Of a stretch of 64,000 nucleotides of DNA, positions 42,101-51,246 are shown piece after piece (the first letter of the stretch is position 1; each line of letters opens with the position of its first letter). Origin of the DNA: Terriglobia bacterium (lineage in GTDB: Bacteria; Acidobacteriota; Terriglobia; Terriglobales; Acidobacteriaceae); contig JAIQFH010000019.1 of the NCBI GenBank assembly GCA_020073385.1, positions 1 to 64,000 on the forward strand. Direction: 5' to 3'. Made by a program: the position numbers and the translations under genes. The notes under the pieces were generated by a model. That model searched no databases. It saw only the letters and a list, made by a program, of their open reading frames with translations, and had not been told where the DNA came from.

Positions 42101-45100
42101 GCTTTGCTAACCCGAAGATCATCAACGACCGCTTGCCGATCCTATGTGCGGCCTCGGGCACCAACACGTGCTCGCATGCCGTAAAAGGCTTGGTAACGAC
42201 CGCACGCAATAGCCGCACGCCGGATGAGAGACTCTACGGCAGCGGCACGCGCGATAGCTTTTCGTTCACTCAGTGCTATATCAGCCTGGGCGATCCCGAC
42301 GGCCAGGACTTCGCCTTTACCAAGTGCAACCCGGATGGGACCTTCACCCTTCCGAAAGTTCCCGCTGGCGATTGGAGAGTGACCATCTTCGACCAGTGGA
42401 ACGATCAGATCGTGGACGGCATTTCGACGCCTGTCAGGATCGGCACTGGGGATACCGACATCAATATGGGAGAGGTTGCGGTTAACCAGTGGCAAGCCAA
42501 TATTTACACCTCAACCTTCTTTGACGCGAACCAAGATGGCGTTCGTCAAGACAACGAAACGGGGCTGGCGCTGGTGCCGACCAACATCCGCTTCCGCGAC
42601 GGCAGTTTCTCCAACTTTAACAACACTGACCTCGATGGAAACGCCGGCTTCAATGAGGTGTTCCCACTGTTCAGTTGGTATGTGATTGAAACGGATTCGA
42701 CCCGCTACAAGAACACGGGAACCCACGTGGTGTACGACGCGGGCGGCCCGGCCGACGGCTGCAGCGGCTCTACGGCACCGTGCGGAAACACCACCATTGC
42801 CGCCAACATGGCGAACACCTATGAAGACCCCACCGTAGCTCTGCCTCCTTCCCTACGGGTACCGGGCTCATATTACTGCGCCACAGGGGACTGCGGCGAT
42901 GCCCCGGTTCCGCTCCCCGCTGCGGCTACGAGCGGCCCGGGCGGCTCCACGGGCCGTGTTGATCCGCCTACGGCTAATTCGTATGGCTGGCAGGGCTTCG
43001 CAGGACAGAACTCGTTCCTGGAGTTCGGCAAGAAGCCCTTCGCACCCGGCGAGACTGGCGGCATCCATGGCCACGTCGTGTATTATTCGACGCGCCCCTT
43101 TGATGACCCGGCTTTGGATTTGCAGCTCAGTTGGACTCCTCTGGTTCCGCACGTTACCGTGAACCTTTACCAGGAGGGGACGGCCGCAGACGGAAGACCA
43201 TCCCTGCAATTGGTTGACACCACGCAGACCAGCAGTTGGGATGATTGGGCACAGGGATTCCGGTCCGACGGCGTTCCCAACATGAACTGCCCGGGCCAGA
43301 CAACCACCGATCCTTTCTTCTTCACGCTGCAAGATCAGCCGAACTACCTTGACTGGTACAACAACGTGTTGCACGGCACGGCGACGACCGCGACCGCGCT
43401 GCCGAACAATTCCCAGTTCAAGTGCTATGACGGCATGCACGCGTGGAACCAGTTGCAGCCTGCGCCTTACGACGGCAGGTACCAGTTCCCCAGCGTCACC
43501 GCCACGGATCCAACAACTGGCGTACCCACCGGGACGAATTGCACGATCTGCGCACCGAATACCGCCGCAGCTTCGACAGATTGGGATCGCAACCTTCCCA
43601 TGCTGCCGGCCGGCAAGTACGTAGTCGAAGTGGTTGTGCCGCCCGGCTACGAACTGGTGAAGGAAGAGGACAAGAACATCCTGATCGGCGACAATTACAT
43701 TGCGCCGGTGACCCAGGAGTTCGCAGGTTTGGGCAACGTCTTCATTCTGCCCGACCAGGCTGCGCTCGCCGAAATGTACAACCCCTACAATACCCAGAAC
43801 TCGACGACCAACATGGGCCTGCCGCGGCATGAGGGCGACACGGGAAGCGTCGAGAGCTACTGGCCGTGCGTGGGCCAGGCGCGCGTCGTTCCCGACTATC
43901 TGAGTATTTTCCCGCAAGCGCAGGAAGTCGCGCCGTTCGCCGGAGCGACTCGCAATCTGTGCGATCGCAAGGAGGTCACGCTGGAAGATCAGTCGTCAGT
44001 GCTGGCGAAGTTCTACGTATTCACTTCGACTCACGCTGCCTCCCACTACACCGGAATTATCACCGACGACTTCACCTCGGAATTCGATCCGTTCTCGCCC
44101 GACTTCGGAGAGAAATTCTCGCCGGCCAACCTGCCCGTGTCTCTTAAGGACTGGAACGCCAACGAAGTGGCCCGTGTCTATGCCGATCAGTTTGGCACCT
44201 ACAATGGCTTGAACTACTCGACTTGGGAAGTGAACCCGCCCAACCCGACCGGATATGCGCCCACCATGATGGTGGTGTGCATGAACGACCCAGGCACTGG
44301 GGCGACCCCGGATAATTTGTTCCAGCCAGGCTATAGCGATTTCTGCTATGAGCTGCCGTTCATGCCGGGACAAACCGGATACTTCGATACGCCGGTAATC
44401 CCCACCTCCGCATACTCGGAAGGCTACAACCATCCGGACTGCAACTACCCGGATGCTACGCCAGCGATCGCGAGTGTTACCAGTTCGGACATAGCCGGAC
44501 CTTGGGTGAGCGCGCCCGGTCACTCCCTTACCATCACCGCTCTAGGTGACGTGCAGGTGGACAACTATGGATATTCCGGGCCCGCGATTAATACGAGTAC
44601 CTTCAGCTGGGCTAAGCAGAAGGTTACCCGCCACTACGGTTTCGGGGCAAGTCAGGGAACCGGAAGTGTGACAATCGGCGGAGTAACGGCACCTGTGACA
44701 AGTTGGAGCGACACGCAGATCACTGTCACCGTTCCCGACAACGTGCCTGCATGTGCCATACAGCAACAGCGGCAATTTGGAGGCCCGAATCCCGCCAATC
44801 CCGAGCTCTGCGGCCAATTGCTCATTACGGCCGGCAATGGCAAACAATCCATTGACACCGTAACGGTCACCGTCGGAAACAGCCAGACCACCATTCCGAA
44901 GGTGTTGGCGGCTGGGCAAACGATTCAGTCGGCGATTGATGCCGCTAACCCGGGCGACATGATCATCATTCCTCCCGGCTCTTACAGCGAGATGGTGCTG
45001 ATGTGGAAGCCGGTCCGTCTGCAAGGCGTCGGAGCTGCTTCCAGCGTTATCAACGCAAACACCCAGCCTTCGGGACAACTGAAGCTGGATCCATGGCGTC

Positions 45101-48057
45101 GTCAGGTGGTGTGTCTGTTTGGGTTGGCGCTCAACGGCACGCCTATCAGCGCCACCAATCCGTACGATCCGACCCCTCCCGACCAGGGTGGGTTTACCTG
45201 CCCGGCCAATATGCAGCTCCAGGTCGATCGGTTACCGCTGGAAGCGGTGGTGGGCTGGGATGCCACCCTTAACGGCAACCTAGCGGAGTTCCTGCAAGAG
45301 CCAACCCTGATGGGAGCCTATGAAGGCGCAGCCATTACGGTTCTGGCGAAAGGTGTGAACTTCCACGGAGTCGATCCGTGGAGCGGAGCAGCCATCGCCG
45401 AGACGGGAGCGTTCCCGGACGGCACCACGCTGCTTACGGCCGGCAGTTGCGGGTCGAATGGGGTTGGCAATAAGAACCCGTTCCCAAGCAACTTCTGGTG
45501 CAACCCGTCCAGCATCGACGGCTTGGGCATTATGAACAGTTCCCAGGGCGGCGGTGGCATCAACGTGCACGGTTGGGGTCATAACATCCAAATTGCCAAC
45601 AACCGGATCCACAACAACGAGGGAACACTCTCAGGCGGTATTACGATTGGGCAAGGCGAACATCCTGGGCTGTATCTCGGGGGAGCAGTTGCGGGAGCCA
45701 CGAATGCGGCTCCGGGCTCCTGCCAGAACAGTGGCGTAGAGGGCCTTGCGCTGCCGTACTGCTTTGACATGAACGTGAACGTCCACAACAACAATATCTC
45801 GTTGAACTCTTCCGAGGGCGATGAGCTGTTCTCGTCGACGCCAGCGGGGGCGGGTGGTATCAGCTTCTGCACCGGCTCCGACTTCTACAAGTTCAACTTC
45901 AACTGGATCTGCGGGAACATGAGCACGGGAGACGGGGCGGGCATCGCTCACCTTGGGTTCTCGTACAACGGTGACATCGAGCACAACTCGATTCTGTTCA
46001 ACCAGAGCACCAACCCGACTATCGTGACCAATGGCGGCGGTCTCCTGGTCTACGCTGCTCCTGACGTTGATCCTACTTGCGGCCAAACGAACGACAAGGA
46101 TTGCGCGGCTCCTGGGTTGGGCGATGGCACCGGTCCTGGCTTGGTGATCAATGCCAACCTGCTGCTGGGCAACACGGCGGAAAGCGGCAGCGGCGGCGGT
46201 ATGCGCTTCCAAAACGTTAACGGAACGGAAGTGAGCACGTTCCCCACGACCCCGACGCGGTGGTACGAGGTCAGGGCTACCAACAACGTCATCACGAACA
46301 ACGTCGCTGGTCTGGATGGCGGTGGCGTGTCGTTGCAAGACTCGCTGGTAGTGGACTTCATCAACAATACAGTCGCTTCCAACGATTCCACCGCATCTGC
46401 GGGAATCCTGTTCAACACGCTGTTTGCTCCTTTGGGCAGCAGTTCGGGAACAAGTTGTACTACAAGCGGAGTCTCGGCCACTTCGAACTCGCAGTCGTGC
46501 CCGCAGGTCGCCGGTTTGGTGAGCGTTCCAAACAGCTCAGCCCTGACCTCGGCCTTGCCTGGGACGATCACTTGCCCCCTAGGCCATGGAACAGGGGGAA
46601 CGGGTGGTGGTGGCCGTAACAACGGCGCTTGCAAGCGCTTCTCCTTCCCGCTTATGTATAACGACGTGTTCTGGCAGAACCGTTCATTCTTCATCGGAGT
46701 GGGCGGCCTCGGAACGGGACAGCAGAATCAGCAGAATGTAGTCACGTTGTATGACTCATTCACCACGACGCCAGCGGAGACCCAGCCGCAAGTGGACGCC
46801 ACCACGGCGAATGGCAGCGGCACGATCATCACCGGTGGCGCTGGCGCCTGCGTCCTGCCTAATGCAGCTCCGAACTATTGGGACATCGGTGTGCGCGGCG
46901 ACAGCTCACCGACGACCCACGAAGGCAGCACGAATGCAACGCCGCTGTCCCCGTCGAACTCCGTGATTACGGCGGGTTACACCGGCAACCAAAACCAAAA
47001 TGGCAACCCGACCTTCGTCAGCCAATACTGCAACGGTTCGCGGGTGCCGCCAGAGCTTGGCACGATGGGCTATATCGTGAACCCGGGAACCAATGAAACC
47101 AACGCTCCTGTGCCCATCTTCAGTCTCACGCCATCGGCGACGGTGGACGAAGGCAACAACTGGATCAACATGAGATGGGGCCCTCTGGCACTGACGCACC
47201 CGGTGACCGGTACTGTGCTGGGCAACTACGCGCCAGCGACGGGTTCTTCGGCAATTAATAACGGGAGCTCGATTGCTGTGTCCAACGTCGCACCTCCGGC
47301 CACCGATTTCTTCGGGAATCCGAGGACGCCTCCGTATGATATCGGCGCGATCGAGACTGCGTCGGTCCTGAACCGTAGCGCAAGCGTAACACCTGGTTCG
47401 CTGAGCTTCGGCACCTGGGTGACAGGCAGTAACAGCACTACGCAGAACGTGACGGTGACCAATACGGGCAACGTTGCCTTAAACGGCGGCAGCTTCACCT
47501 TGGTCGGGGCCTTCTCGCGGGTCACTACCGGAGCATTCCCGGGCAACGCTCCGAATTGCACAGGGACGTTGGCGACAGGCGCTTCTTGTACCGTCAAGGT
47601 GCGGTTCTCGCCAACCGCGGCAACGGCCTTCAACGGATCGTTGACGGTTGCGTACACGGGGGCCACGGTCACGCCCGCATCAGTGACACTCACTGGCACG
47701 GGTGCAGTGACCTTGGCGTTCTCGGGACCGACTCCGTCTCTGGTCACGGGAGGCACTAACGCGCACTCAGGCACGATCACCGTTACGAACAATAGCGGTG
47801 CAACCATAACGCTCGCCTCCAATCCAACGGTTACCAGGGATTCGGGAGTGAGAACCTTCAGCATTGTTGCTCCCGCGTCGGGAACGCGATGCCTGTCGGG
47901 CTTGGCTGTGGCAAACGGAGCATCTTGCACGATCGGCGTGCAGTACGGCGCCGGCGCCAATGTTTCGGGTGCAACGGCACATGTGACGCTGACCGATACG
48001 ATGGCGGGAGCTCAAGGAACGGGAACCCAGATCAGTCCGGAGTTCAGCGCTAACTAG
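39124..48057 (+). CDS. Giant exported multidomain protein (2977 residues) of the multicopper-oxidase operon
   Basis: It starts 16 bases after subunit B with GAGGAGAG upstream. Signal peptide (LKTAVLVTTVLLLGAGLAL, then GQ). Approximate domains: copper-less cupredoxin-like pair related to the N-terminus of B (30-410; DGSSVPMWGYSC, MGLYGMVVV); cadherin/Big-type beta unit (430-510); SdrD B/Cna B-like units (805-890, 1060-1180) with an EF-hand-like loop DANQDGVRQDNE near 1136; further beta domains; a right-handed beta-helix with pectate-lyase-like repeats (1925-2650; TIQSAIDAANPGDMIIIPPGS, NNRIHNNEG); two ASH/choice-of-anchor-D-like domains at the end (2750-2977). Cys-rich for a secreted protein. 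Likely a surface scaffold. No C-terminal anchor is visible. Confidence 0.85.
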   Translation: MRFNHLRSTLKTAVLVTTVLLLGAGLALGQVTVPLSAGPSTALLPDGSSVPMWGYSCDGGATANCRALNPASVGWSPVVITVPTGQALTIHLTNNLSFAGGNIPTSLTIVGQLGGGLGTQRTTTSSPDHTNAQGAVTWPIVDPTTSGTPPAQGPRVQSFSTEVAVGTPTDLTWSNLRPGTYLLESGTHPSIQGPMGLYGMVVVTTPPATALSPFTAYPGVTYNADAQLLFSEIDPAQNRYVDDVVNTAGFSETTVWSGQVGTCGDVTVTAPHMHTCYPPAVNYKPLYYLINGAAFDKTHALASVFPTFPSAVLSPTGSVLVRLVNAGLRMHVPSIVGSQTGAPAVPGFGLIAEDGNPLPGVTRVQSEVFMAAGKTYDVKINVPAAGGTALPIFDRELSLSGNAVARDAGMLAYISVNGAGLPAAGAIGGAVARDDTYNSVIAGQTFTVSDPAKGLIANDTNVSGVTLVGTVAGLTVNPNGTFTYSGPPTSFMYCANGTVTGTTCSSGITARVTLGAETAELPSGITCNPSAYTSAMATYINIPAPGVLAACKDAAGYPLKVDLLSVTAPGVTMQANGGFIATSASTSFTFQAQNSQGTDGVATTVTLTFPGANGPAVTLVDGKTHTALASQDYRWIIEEDRTFYVNPNCTTNPLPGGCPTVTTAPPSRPAVFGTNFHTSYMPLVAQGCTGKNSCESGQFVLDPATGNHVPAVCDAGNGVCRPDPTGDGQVAVDPTQVHLDPTKRYYISVLPGDAADPFNGADIGHGMGGAPIVYDATAGHWVNPGVTPIVAGGVNVIVEPTPLQPAMLSVFVFEDDFPLNGEQDGGGGIDVLSPNEPGLGGFQITLFDDAGGTGDATGQPTYDMFNMPLSNALAGTIDPVTKLDACPVSKNATTGVDGVTSPTGITGMIVTCPKYEADGVTLSPLAGHAIVANLYPGRYGVVATPGADHIAQGEEWLQTNTLDGQKAHDSFMRVGEPSYFQEYGPAGYHVSIGFANPKIINDRLPILCAASGTNTCSHAVKGLVTTARNSRTPDERLYGSGTRDSFSFTQCYISLGDPDGQDFAFTKCNPDGTFTLPKVPAGDWRVTIFDQWNDQIVDGISTPVRIGTGDTDINMGEVAVNQWQANIYTSTFFDANQDGVRQDNETGLALVPTNIRFRDGSFSNFNNTDLDGNAGFNEVFPLFSWYVIETDSTRYKNTGTHVVYDAGGPADGCSGSTAPCGNTTIAANMANTYEDPTVALPPSLRVPGSYYCATGDCGDAPVPLPAAATSGPGGSTGRVDPPTANSYGWQGFAGQNSFLEFGKKPFAPGETGGIHGHVVYYSTRPFDDPALDLQLSWTPLVPHVTVNLYQEGTAADGRPSLQLVDTTQTSSWDDWAQGFRSDGVPNMNCPGQTTTDPFFFTLQDQPNYLDWYNNVLHGTATTATALPNNSQFKCYDGMHAWNQLQPAPYDGRYQFPSVTATDPTTGVPTGTNCTICAPNTAAASTDWDRNLPMLPAGKYVVEVVVPPGYELVKEEDKNILIGDNYIAPVTQEFAGLGNVFILPDQAALAEMYNPYNTQNSTTNMGLPRHEGDTGSVESYWPCVGQARVVPDYLSIFPQAQEVAPFAGATRNLCDRKEVTLEDQSSVLAKFYVFTSTHAASHYTGIITDDFTSEFDPFSPDFGEKFSPANLPVSLKDWNANEVARVYADQFGTYNGLNYSTWEVNPPNPTGYAPTMMVVCMNDPGTGATPDNLFQPGYSDFCYELPFMPGQTGYFDTPVIPTSAYSEGYNHPDCNYPDATPAIASVTSSDIAGPWVSAPGHSLTITALGDVQVDNYGYSGPAINTSTFSWAKQKVTRHYGFGASQGTGSVTIGGVTAPVTSWSDTQITVTVPDNVPACAIQQQRQFGGPNPANPELCGQLLITAGNGKQSIDTVTVTVGNSQTTIPKVLAAGQTIQSAIDAANPGDMIIIPPGSYSEMVLMWKPVRLQGVGAASSVINANTQPSGQLKLDPWRRQVVCLFGLALNGTPISATNPYDPTPPDQGGFTCPANMQLQVDRLPLEAVVGWDATLNGNLAEFLQEPTLMGAYEGAAITVLAKGVNFHGVDPWSGAAIAETGAFPDGTTLLTAGSCGSNGVGNKNPFPSNFWCNPSSIDGLGIMNSSQGGGGINVHGWGHNIQIANNRIHNNEGTLSGGITIGQGEHPGLYLGGAVAGATNAAPGSCQNSGVEGLALPYCFDMNVNVHNNNISLNSSEGDELFSSTPAGAGGISFCTGSDFYKFNFNWICGNMSTGDGAGIAHLGFSYNGDIEHNSILFNQSTNPTIVTNGGGLLVYAAPDVDPTCGQTNDKDCAAPGLGDGTGPGLVINANLLLGNTAESGSGGGMRFQNVNGTEVSTFPTTPTRWYEVRATNNVITNNVAGLDGGGVSLQDSLVVDFINNTVASNDSTASAGILFNTLFAPLGSSSGTSCTTSGVSATSNSQSCPQVAGLVSVPNSSALTSALPGTITCPLGHGTGGTGGGGRNNGACKRFSFPLMYNDVFWQNRSFFIGVGGLGTGQQNQQNVVTLYDSFTTTPAETQPQVDATTANGSGTIITGGAGACVLPNAAPNYWDIGVRGDSSPTTHEGSTNATPLSPSNSVITAGYTGNQNQNGNPTFVSQYCNGSRVPPELGTMGYIVNPGTNETNAPVPIFSLTPSATVDEGNNWINMRWGPLALTHPVTGTVLGNYAPATGSSAINNGSSIAVSNVAPPATDFFGNPRTPPYDIGAIETASVLNRSASVTPGSLSFGTWVTGSNSTTQNVTVTNTGNVALNGGSFTLVGAFSRVTTGAFPGNAPNCTGTLATGASCTVKVRFSPTAATAFNGSLTVAYTGATVTPASVTLTGTGAVTLAFSGPTPSLVTGGTNAHSGTITVTNNSGATITLASNPTVTRDSGVRTFSIVAPASGTRCLSGLAVANGASCTIGVQYGAGANVSGATAHVTLTDTMAGAQGTGTQISPEFSAN

Positions 48058-48174
48058 GGTGTATGGGGCGGCCAAACTGGTCGCCCCAAAATATCCGGCA
48101 GTATACGCGTTGATGTCGACTGCGAAGGGAACTTAGTGCAGTACAATATGTGGGCCAGACATTGTCTTGAACTC

Positions 48175-48208
48175 GAAACCACCCGCGAGACTCCTTGCGG
48201 GTGGTTTC
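48175..48208 (+). terminator. Terminator downstream of the giant gene
   Basis: GAAACCACCCGC pairs with GCGGGTGGTTTC around a ten-base loop, followed by GTCTTCC. A second hairpin (GGGGCGGCC with GGTCGCCCC at 48065-48087) sits seven bases after the stop codon. Together they probably end the three-gene transcript. The remaining part of this 347-base gap shows no gene. Confidence 0.65.
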
Positions 48209-48404
48209 GTCTTCCGAATCGTGCAACCCGCGGGCGCCGAATTCCCCCAAGAAGTCCAAGCAGGTGGCCAGGTTTAAACGATGCTGCTGTTCGCAGCCTG
48301 AGTGGGCGAGCAACATCTTCGTTGAGTCGCGGGCGGCGGAGGGCCAACCAGCACCGCCGCTTGCCTGACCAGAGACAGCGTGCAGTACATACAGGACCTA
48401 TGTC

Positions 48405-48971
48405 ATGGAGGCGAAAGTGCAAGGAACCACGCTGACAGGGACGTTCGAAATTGAAGAGGTAGCCGTCAACTCGCGGTGGAGAACCCTCGCTTCAAGCTGC
48501 TATAAGACGTCCGCCGCGAAGGTGAGAGGCTGCTGCCGCTGGTTCCTCTTGAGTCTGGCTGTGGTGGCGCTGATCGTCTGCTCGGGCGCGCCCGGCGTCG
48601 CTCAGGTGGGCACCGCGGCGAGCCCGGCAAAACCAATGCTTCACAGTCAGAGAAGCGCGCGGGCTATTGAGGACCGGGTCAAGGTATTCGCCAAGAATTT
48701 GGACCTCAACGAGGCGCAACAGGCTGCCGTGAAGAAGATCCTGGAGCAAAGGCAGCAGGAGACTGTGCGTATCCGGCTGGATCCGACGCTTATCGGAACC
48801 GCCAAGTTCGATCGGTTTCGCGCCCTGCAGGATAAGACTGTGGAACAGATCCGGGCCGTGCTCAACGAGGAGCAGAGGAAGAAATATGATCCGCTGGCCG
48901 TGCGAAGAATACAGCCGGCGCCGGGTCAGCGGAGTGTAGAGGATTGGATCAATGCCACCACTCCGCGGTAG
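48405..48971 (+). CDS. Exported Spy/CpxP-like helical protein
   Basis: 188 residues. A hydrophobic segment at about 46-62 (FLLSLAVVALIVCSGA, then PGVAQ) is a signal peptide with an unusually long n-region, so the true start may be a GTG at 48522. The mature part is helical: KNLDLNEAQQAAVKKILEQ, RDPTL-type spacing, and VLNEEQRKKYDPL, resembling the LTxxQ-type periplasmic chaperones or metal-responsive proteins (Spy, CpxP, ZraP). In an operon-like series leading to the Cus pump, a metal-stress role is plausible. Family assignment is tentative. Confidence 0.65.
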   Translation: MEAKVQGTTLTGTFEIEEVAVNSRWRTLASSCYKTSAAKVRGCCRWFLLSLAVVALIVCSGAPGVAQVGTAASPAKPMLHSQRSARAIEDRVKVFAKNLDLNEAQQAAVKKILEQRQQETVRIRLDPTLIGTAKFDRFRALQDKTVEQIRAVLNEEQRKKYDPLAVRRIQPAPGQRSVEDWINATTPR

Positions 48972-49106
48972 CGTCGGCTTCGCTTGCTCGCAAAGCCAAC
49001 TTACAGCCCTTCGATTTTAGACAATCGTTAGGTCACCCCTTTTTTTGTTCACAGAGGGGGCTTTGTGGTACAATTAAAACTCCTCCCTCGGTATAGCCCA
49101 AATCCC

Positions 49107-49625
49107 ATGATTCGTTCATTTTCGTGCACCCTCGTGCTTTGCGGCGCTCTGCTGGCGCAGAATGCTTCGCCGAGTCCCAGCAGCAAGCAATCCAGCTCCA
49201 CCACTCCGATGGCTGCGGCCAGCGCCAGGACTGCAGGCAATGTTAGATCAACCCACTACCATCCAGATCGTTTTGCCGGCCGCGCAGGGACCTATTACCG
49301 CGTGGTCTGGGGAGTCGATTCGCTGAGTGTGAAGTGGGCCGAGTCAGGCGAGATGATTCGTTTTACCTATCGGGTCATCGACACTGAGAGGGCTAAGACT
49401 CTCGGCGATAAGAGGCTGGAGCCGTCGCTGGTCGACGAGCGGGCGCGCGTGAAACTGGTCGTGCCAATGATGGACAAAGTGGGGAAATTGCGCCAGACCA
49501 GTCCACCCGAGGCGGGGAAGACTTACTGGATGTTGTTTTCGAACAAAGGTGGATATGTGAAGCGTGGGGACCGGGTGAATGTGGTGATCGGGAATTTCCA
49601 CGCCGATGGACTTGTGGTCGATTAG
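49107..49625 (+). CDS. Exported protein of unknown function in the metal cluster
   Basis: 172 residues from the ATG at 49107, giving a signal peptide (MIRSFSCTLVLCGALLAQ); the frame is open 14 codons further. A Ser/Thr-rich linker is followed by a beta domain with strongly patterned sequence: YYRVVWGVDSLSVKWAESG, IRFTYRVIDTERAKTLGDK, VKLVVPMMDKVGKLRQ, SYWM-like YWMLFSNKGGYVKRGDRVNV, and VIGNFHADGLVVD. I do not recognise a named family. Position between the multicopper oxidases and the RND pump suggests a periplasmic role in metal handling. Confidence 0.7.
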   Translation: MIRSFSCTLVLCGALLAQNASPSPSSKQSSSTTPMAAASARTAGNVRSTHYHPDRFAGRAGTYYRVVWGVDSLSVKWAESGEMIRFTYRVIDTERAKTLGDKRLEPSLVDERARVKLVVPMMDKVGKLRQTSPPEAGKTYWMLFSNKGGYVKRGDRVNVVIGNFHADGLVVD

Positions 49626-49694
49626 TTCTCCTCCTCCACGACCGAAGCTCGCAATTGGGGATTGGGTTCAAAAGCTCGAAAAAGGGGTGTGTTC

Positions 49695-50531
49695 ATGAAA
49701 ACGAAGCTTATTTCTTGCGCGGCGATGCTCTTTGCGTTTCTGCCGTCGTTGATGTCCGGGGCCGATACTTCAACCAAGGCGACGGCGCCGAGTTTGTCGG
49801 TTACGCAGATCGTAGAAAAGAACGTCACTGCGCGTGGAGGATTGGATCGTTGGCGTGCCTTGCAGACCTTGGAGATGAAGGGCAAGATGCAAGCCGGCGG
49901 CAATAAGCGGCCGACCATCCCGGTTCCGGGCACCAAGGTCGGGGGAGAGGTTCGCGCAGAGCGGCTAAAAGAGCAGGCACAGCTTCCATTTCTGATGGAC
50001 CTGGGCCGCGGGCGCAAACAGCGTCTCGAGATACAATTCAACGGCCAGACCGCGGTTCAGGTCTACGACGGTTCGCAAGGCTGGAAGATCCGGCCCTTCC
50101 TGAACCGTCATGAGGTCGAGAAATTCACCGCCGACGAATTGAAAGCGGCATCGCAGCAATCGGATCTTGATGGCCTGCTGATTGATTACGCGGCGAAGGG
50201 ATCCCAGGTCGAACTGGCTGGTGTCGATCAAGTGGAAGGTCGCAGCGCATACAACTTGAAAGTGACTGACAAGAACGGATATGCCCGCCATGTGTGGGTG
50301 GATGCCGACAGTTTTCTCGAGGTAAAGGTCGAAGGTGCGCCACGCCGTCTGGATGGCAAGTATCACCCGGTTGCAGTCTATCTTCGTAATTATCGCTCCG
50401 TGAACGGTCTGATGATGCCCTATCTGATGGAAACGACCGTCGAGGGAGTGAAGGACACTGAGAAGATCGAGATCGAAGAAGTCGTTTCGAATCCGAAGCT
50501 CGACGCTTCTAAATTCGCAATGCCGCGTTGA
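49695..50531 (+). CDS. Exported LolA-fold-like protein
   Basis: 278 residues from the ATG at 49695 (AAGGGG upstream). Signal peptide (MKTKLISCAAMLFAFLPSL, then MSGA). The body resembles outer-membrane lipoprotein-sorting (LolA/LolB/RseB-like) beta-sheets: NVTARGGLDRWRALQTLEMKG, RQRLEIQFNGQTAVQVYDG, QGWKIRPF, and a C-terminal EIEEVVSNPKLDASKFAMP. Such domains bind acyl chains or lipoproteins in the periplasm. Exact ligand unknown. It lies 69 bases after the preceding gene on the same strand. Confidence 0.72.
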   Translation: MKTKLISCAAMLFAFLPSLMSGADTSTKATAPSLSVTQIVEKNVTARGGLDRWRALQTLEMKGKMQAGGNKRPTIPVPGTKVGGEVRAERLKEQAQLPFLMDLGRGRKQRLEIQFNGQTAVQVYDGSQGWKIRPFLNRHEVEKFTADELKAASQQSDLDGLLIDYAAKGSQVELAGVDQVEGRSAYNLKVTDKNGYARHVWVDADSFLEVKVEGAPRRLDGKYHPVAVYLRNYRSVNGLMMPYLMETTVEGVKDTEKIEIEEVVSNPKLDASKFAMPR

Positions 50532-50660
50532 GCTTCACCCTCCCCCTTATTTTGGGCGCCGCAAAGCACGTTGGTGGCTGATCGCCGATTCCGACAGTGC
50601 TTTGGGCGTTCTTGCTGCTGATTCCAATTCGTGAAATCGCGATTGACACGGGAGTTTGAA

Positions 50661-51197
50661 ATGATGCTACGAAACAGCACCGTAATCCTTGTAGTTTTTG
50701 CCGCCGCTACTTCGTGGGGCCAGGCTTCCGCCGGTGTCCCAGCACATCGGCGCCAACCTGTAATTGCAACCAGCAATGCGGATGGTGCTGCGGCGGCCGC
50801 TCGCGCAAGAGTCGCTGCAAATCAGCAGATGGAGGAGATGGGGGCTACGCTCGCCAAGATGCACTCGCTGTTGAAGCAGATGCGCGCGAAGACTACCAGC
50901 AGCGCCAAGGACCCGATTGCCAAGGCCAATCTCGACATGTGGGCGCTGATGCTTGAACAACTCGACAAGCAGTATGAACAACTGAGTCTCGCCGCTCGCG
51001 CTCGCCAGGATCTCGAAGCACGCCGCGCCGCCCTTTATAAGCAGGCGGATCAGAAAGCCTCAGAGGCTGCCAAGGGCGCACGGGAAGCACAGAAGGCGGC
51101 CGTAGCAGAGGCTCCTCAAGCAGCACAGAGCGGATCGCAACCGGCGGCACCGGCTCCTCAAGCCGCACAGACGCCCGCGTCCTCGTCTCCAAACTAA
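50661..51197 (+). CDS. Exported coiled-coil protein of unknown function
   Basis: 178 residues from the ATG at 50661 (GGGAG seven bases upstream). A signal peptide (MLRNSTVILVVFAAATSW, then GQASA) is followed by long helices (about 45-140: NQQMEEMGATLAKMHSLLKQ and LEQLDKQYEQLSLAARARQ) and an Ala/Gln/Pro-rich tail. Directly upstream of the CusB-like gene (49 bases). Could be a periplasmic helper of the pump; no family recognised. Confidence 0.65.
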   Translation: MMLRNSTVILVVFAAATSWGQASAGVPAHRRQPVIATSNADGAAAAARARVAANQQMEEMGATLAKMHSLLKQMRAKTTSSAKDPIAKANLDMWALMLEQLDKQYEQLSLAARARQDLEARRAALYKQADQKASEAAKGAREAQKAAVAEAPQAAQSGSQPAAPAPQAAQTPASSSPN

Positions 51198-51246
51198 GTT
51201 GAAAGAAGCTCGGCGTATTGCAGTTCGGTGGTAGGGGCACAAAGCA

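Noticed and set aside
42868-43917. 349-codon open frame antisense to the giant gene
   Set aside because: Composition follows the opposite strand's codon third positions, no ribosome-binding site, no recognisable domain; a shadow of the 2977-residue gene.
24732-48445. Recurrent CTGACAGGGAC words (near 24732, 32722 and 48432)
   Set aside because: Three short matches in different contexts without flanking similarity; could be chance.
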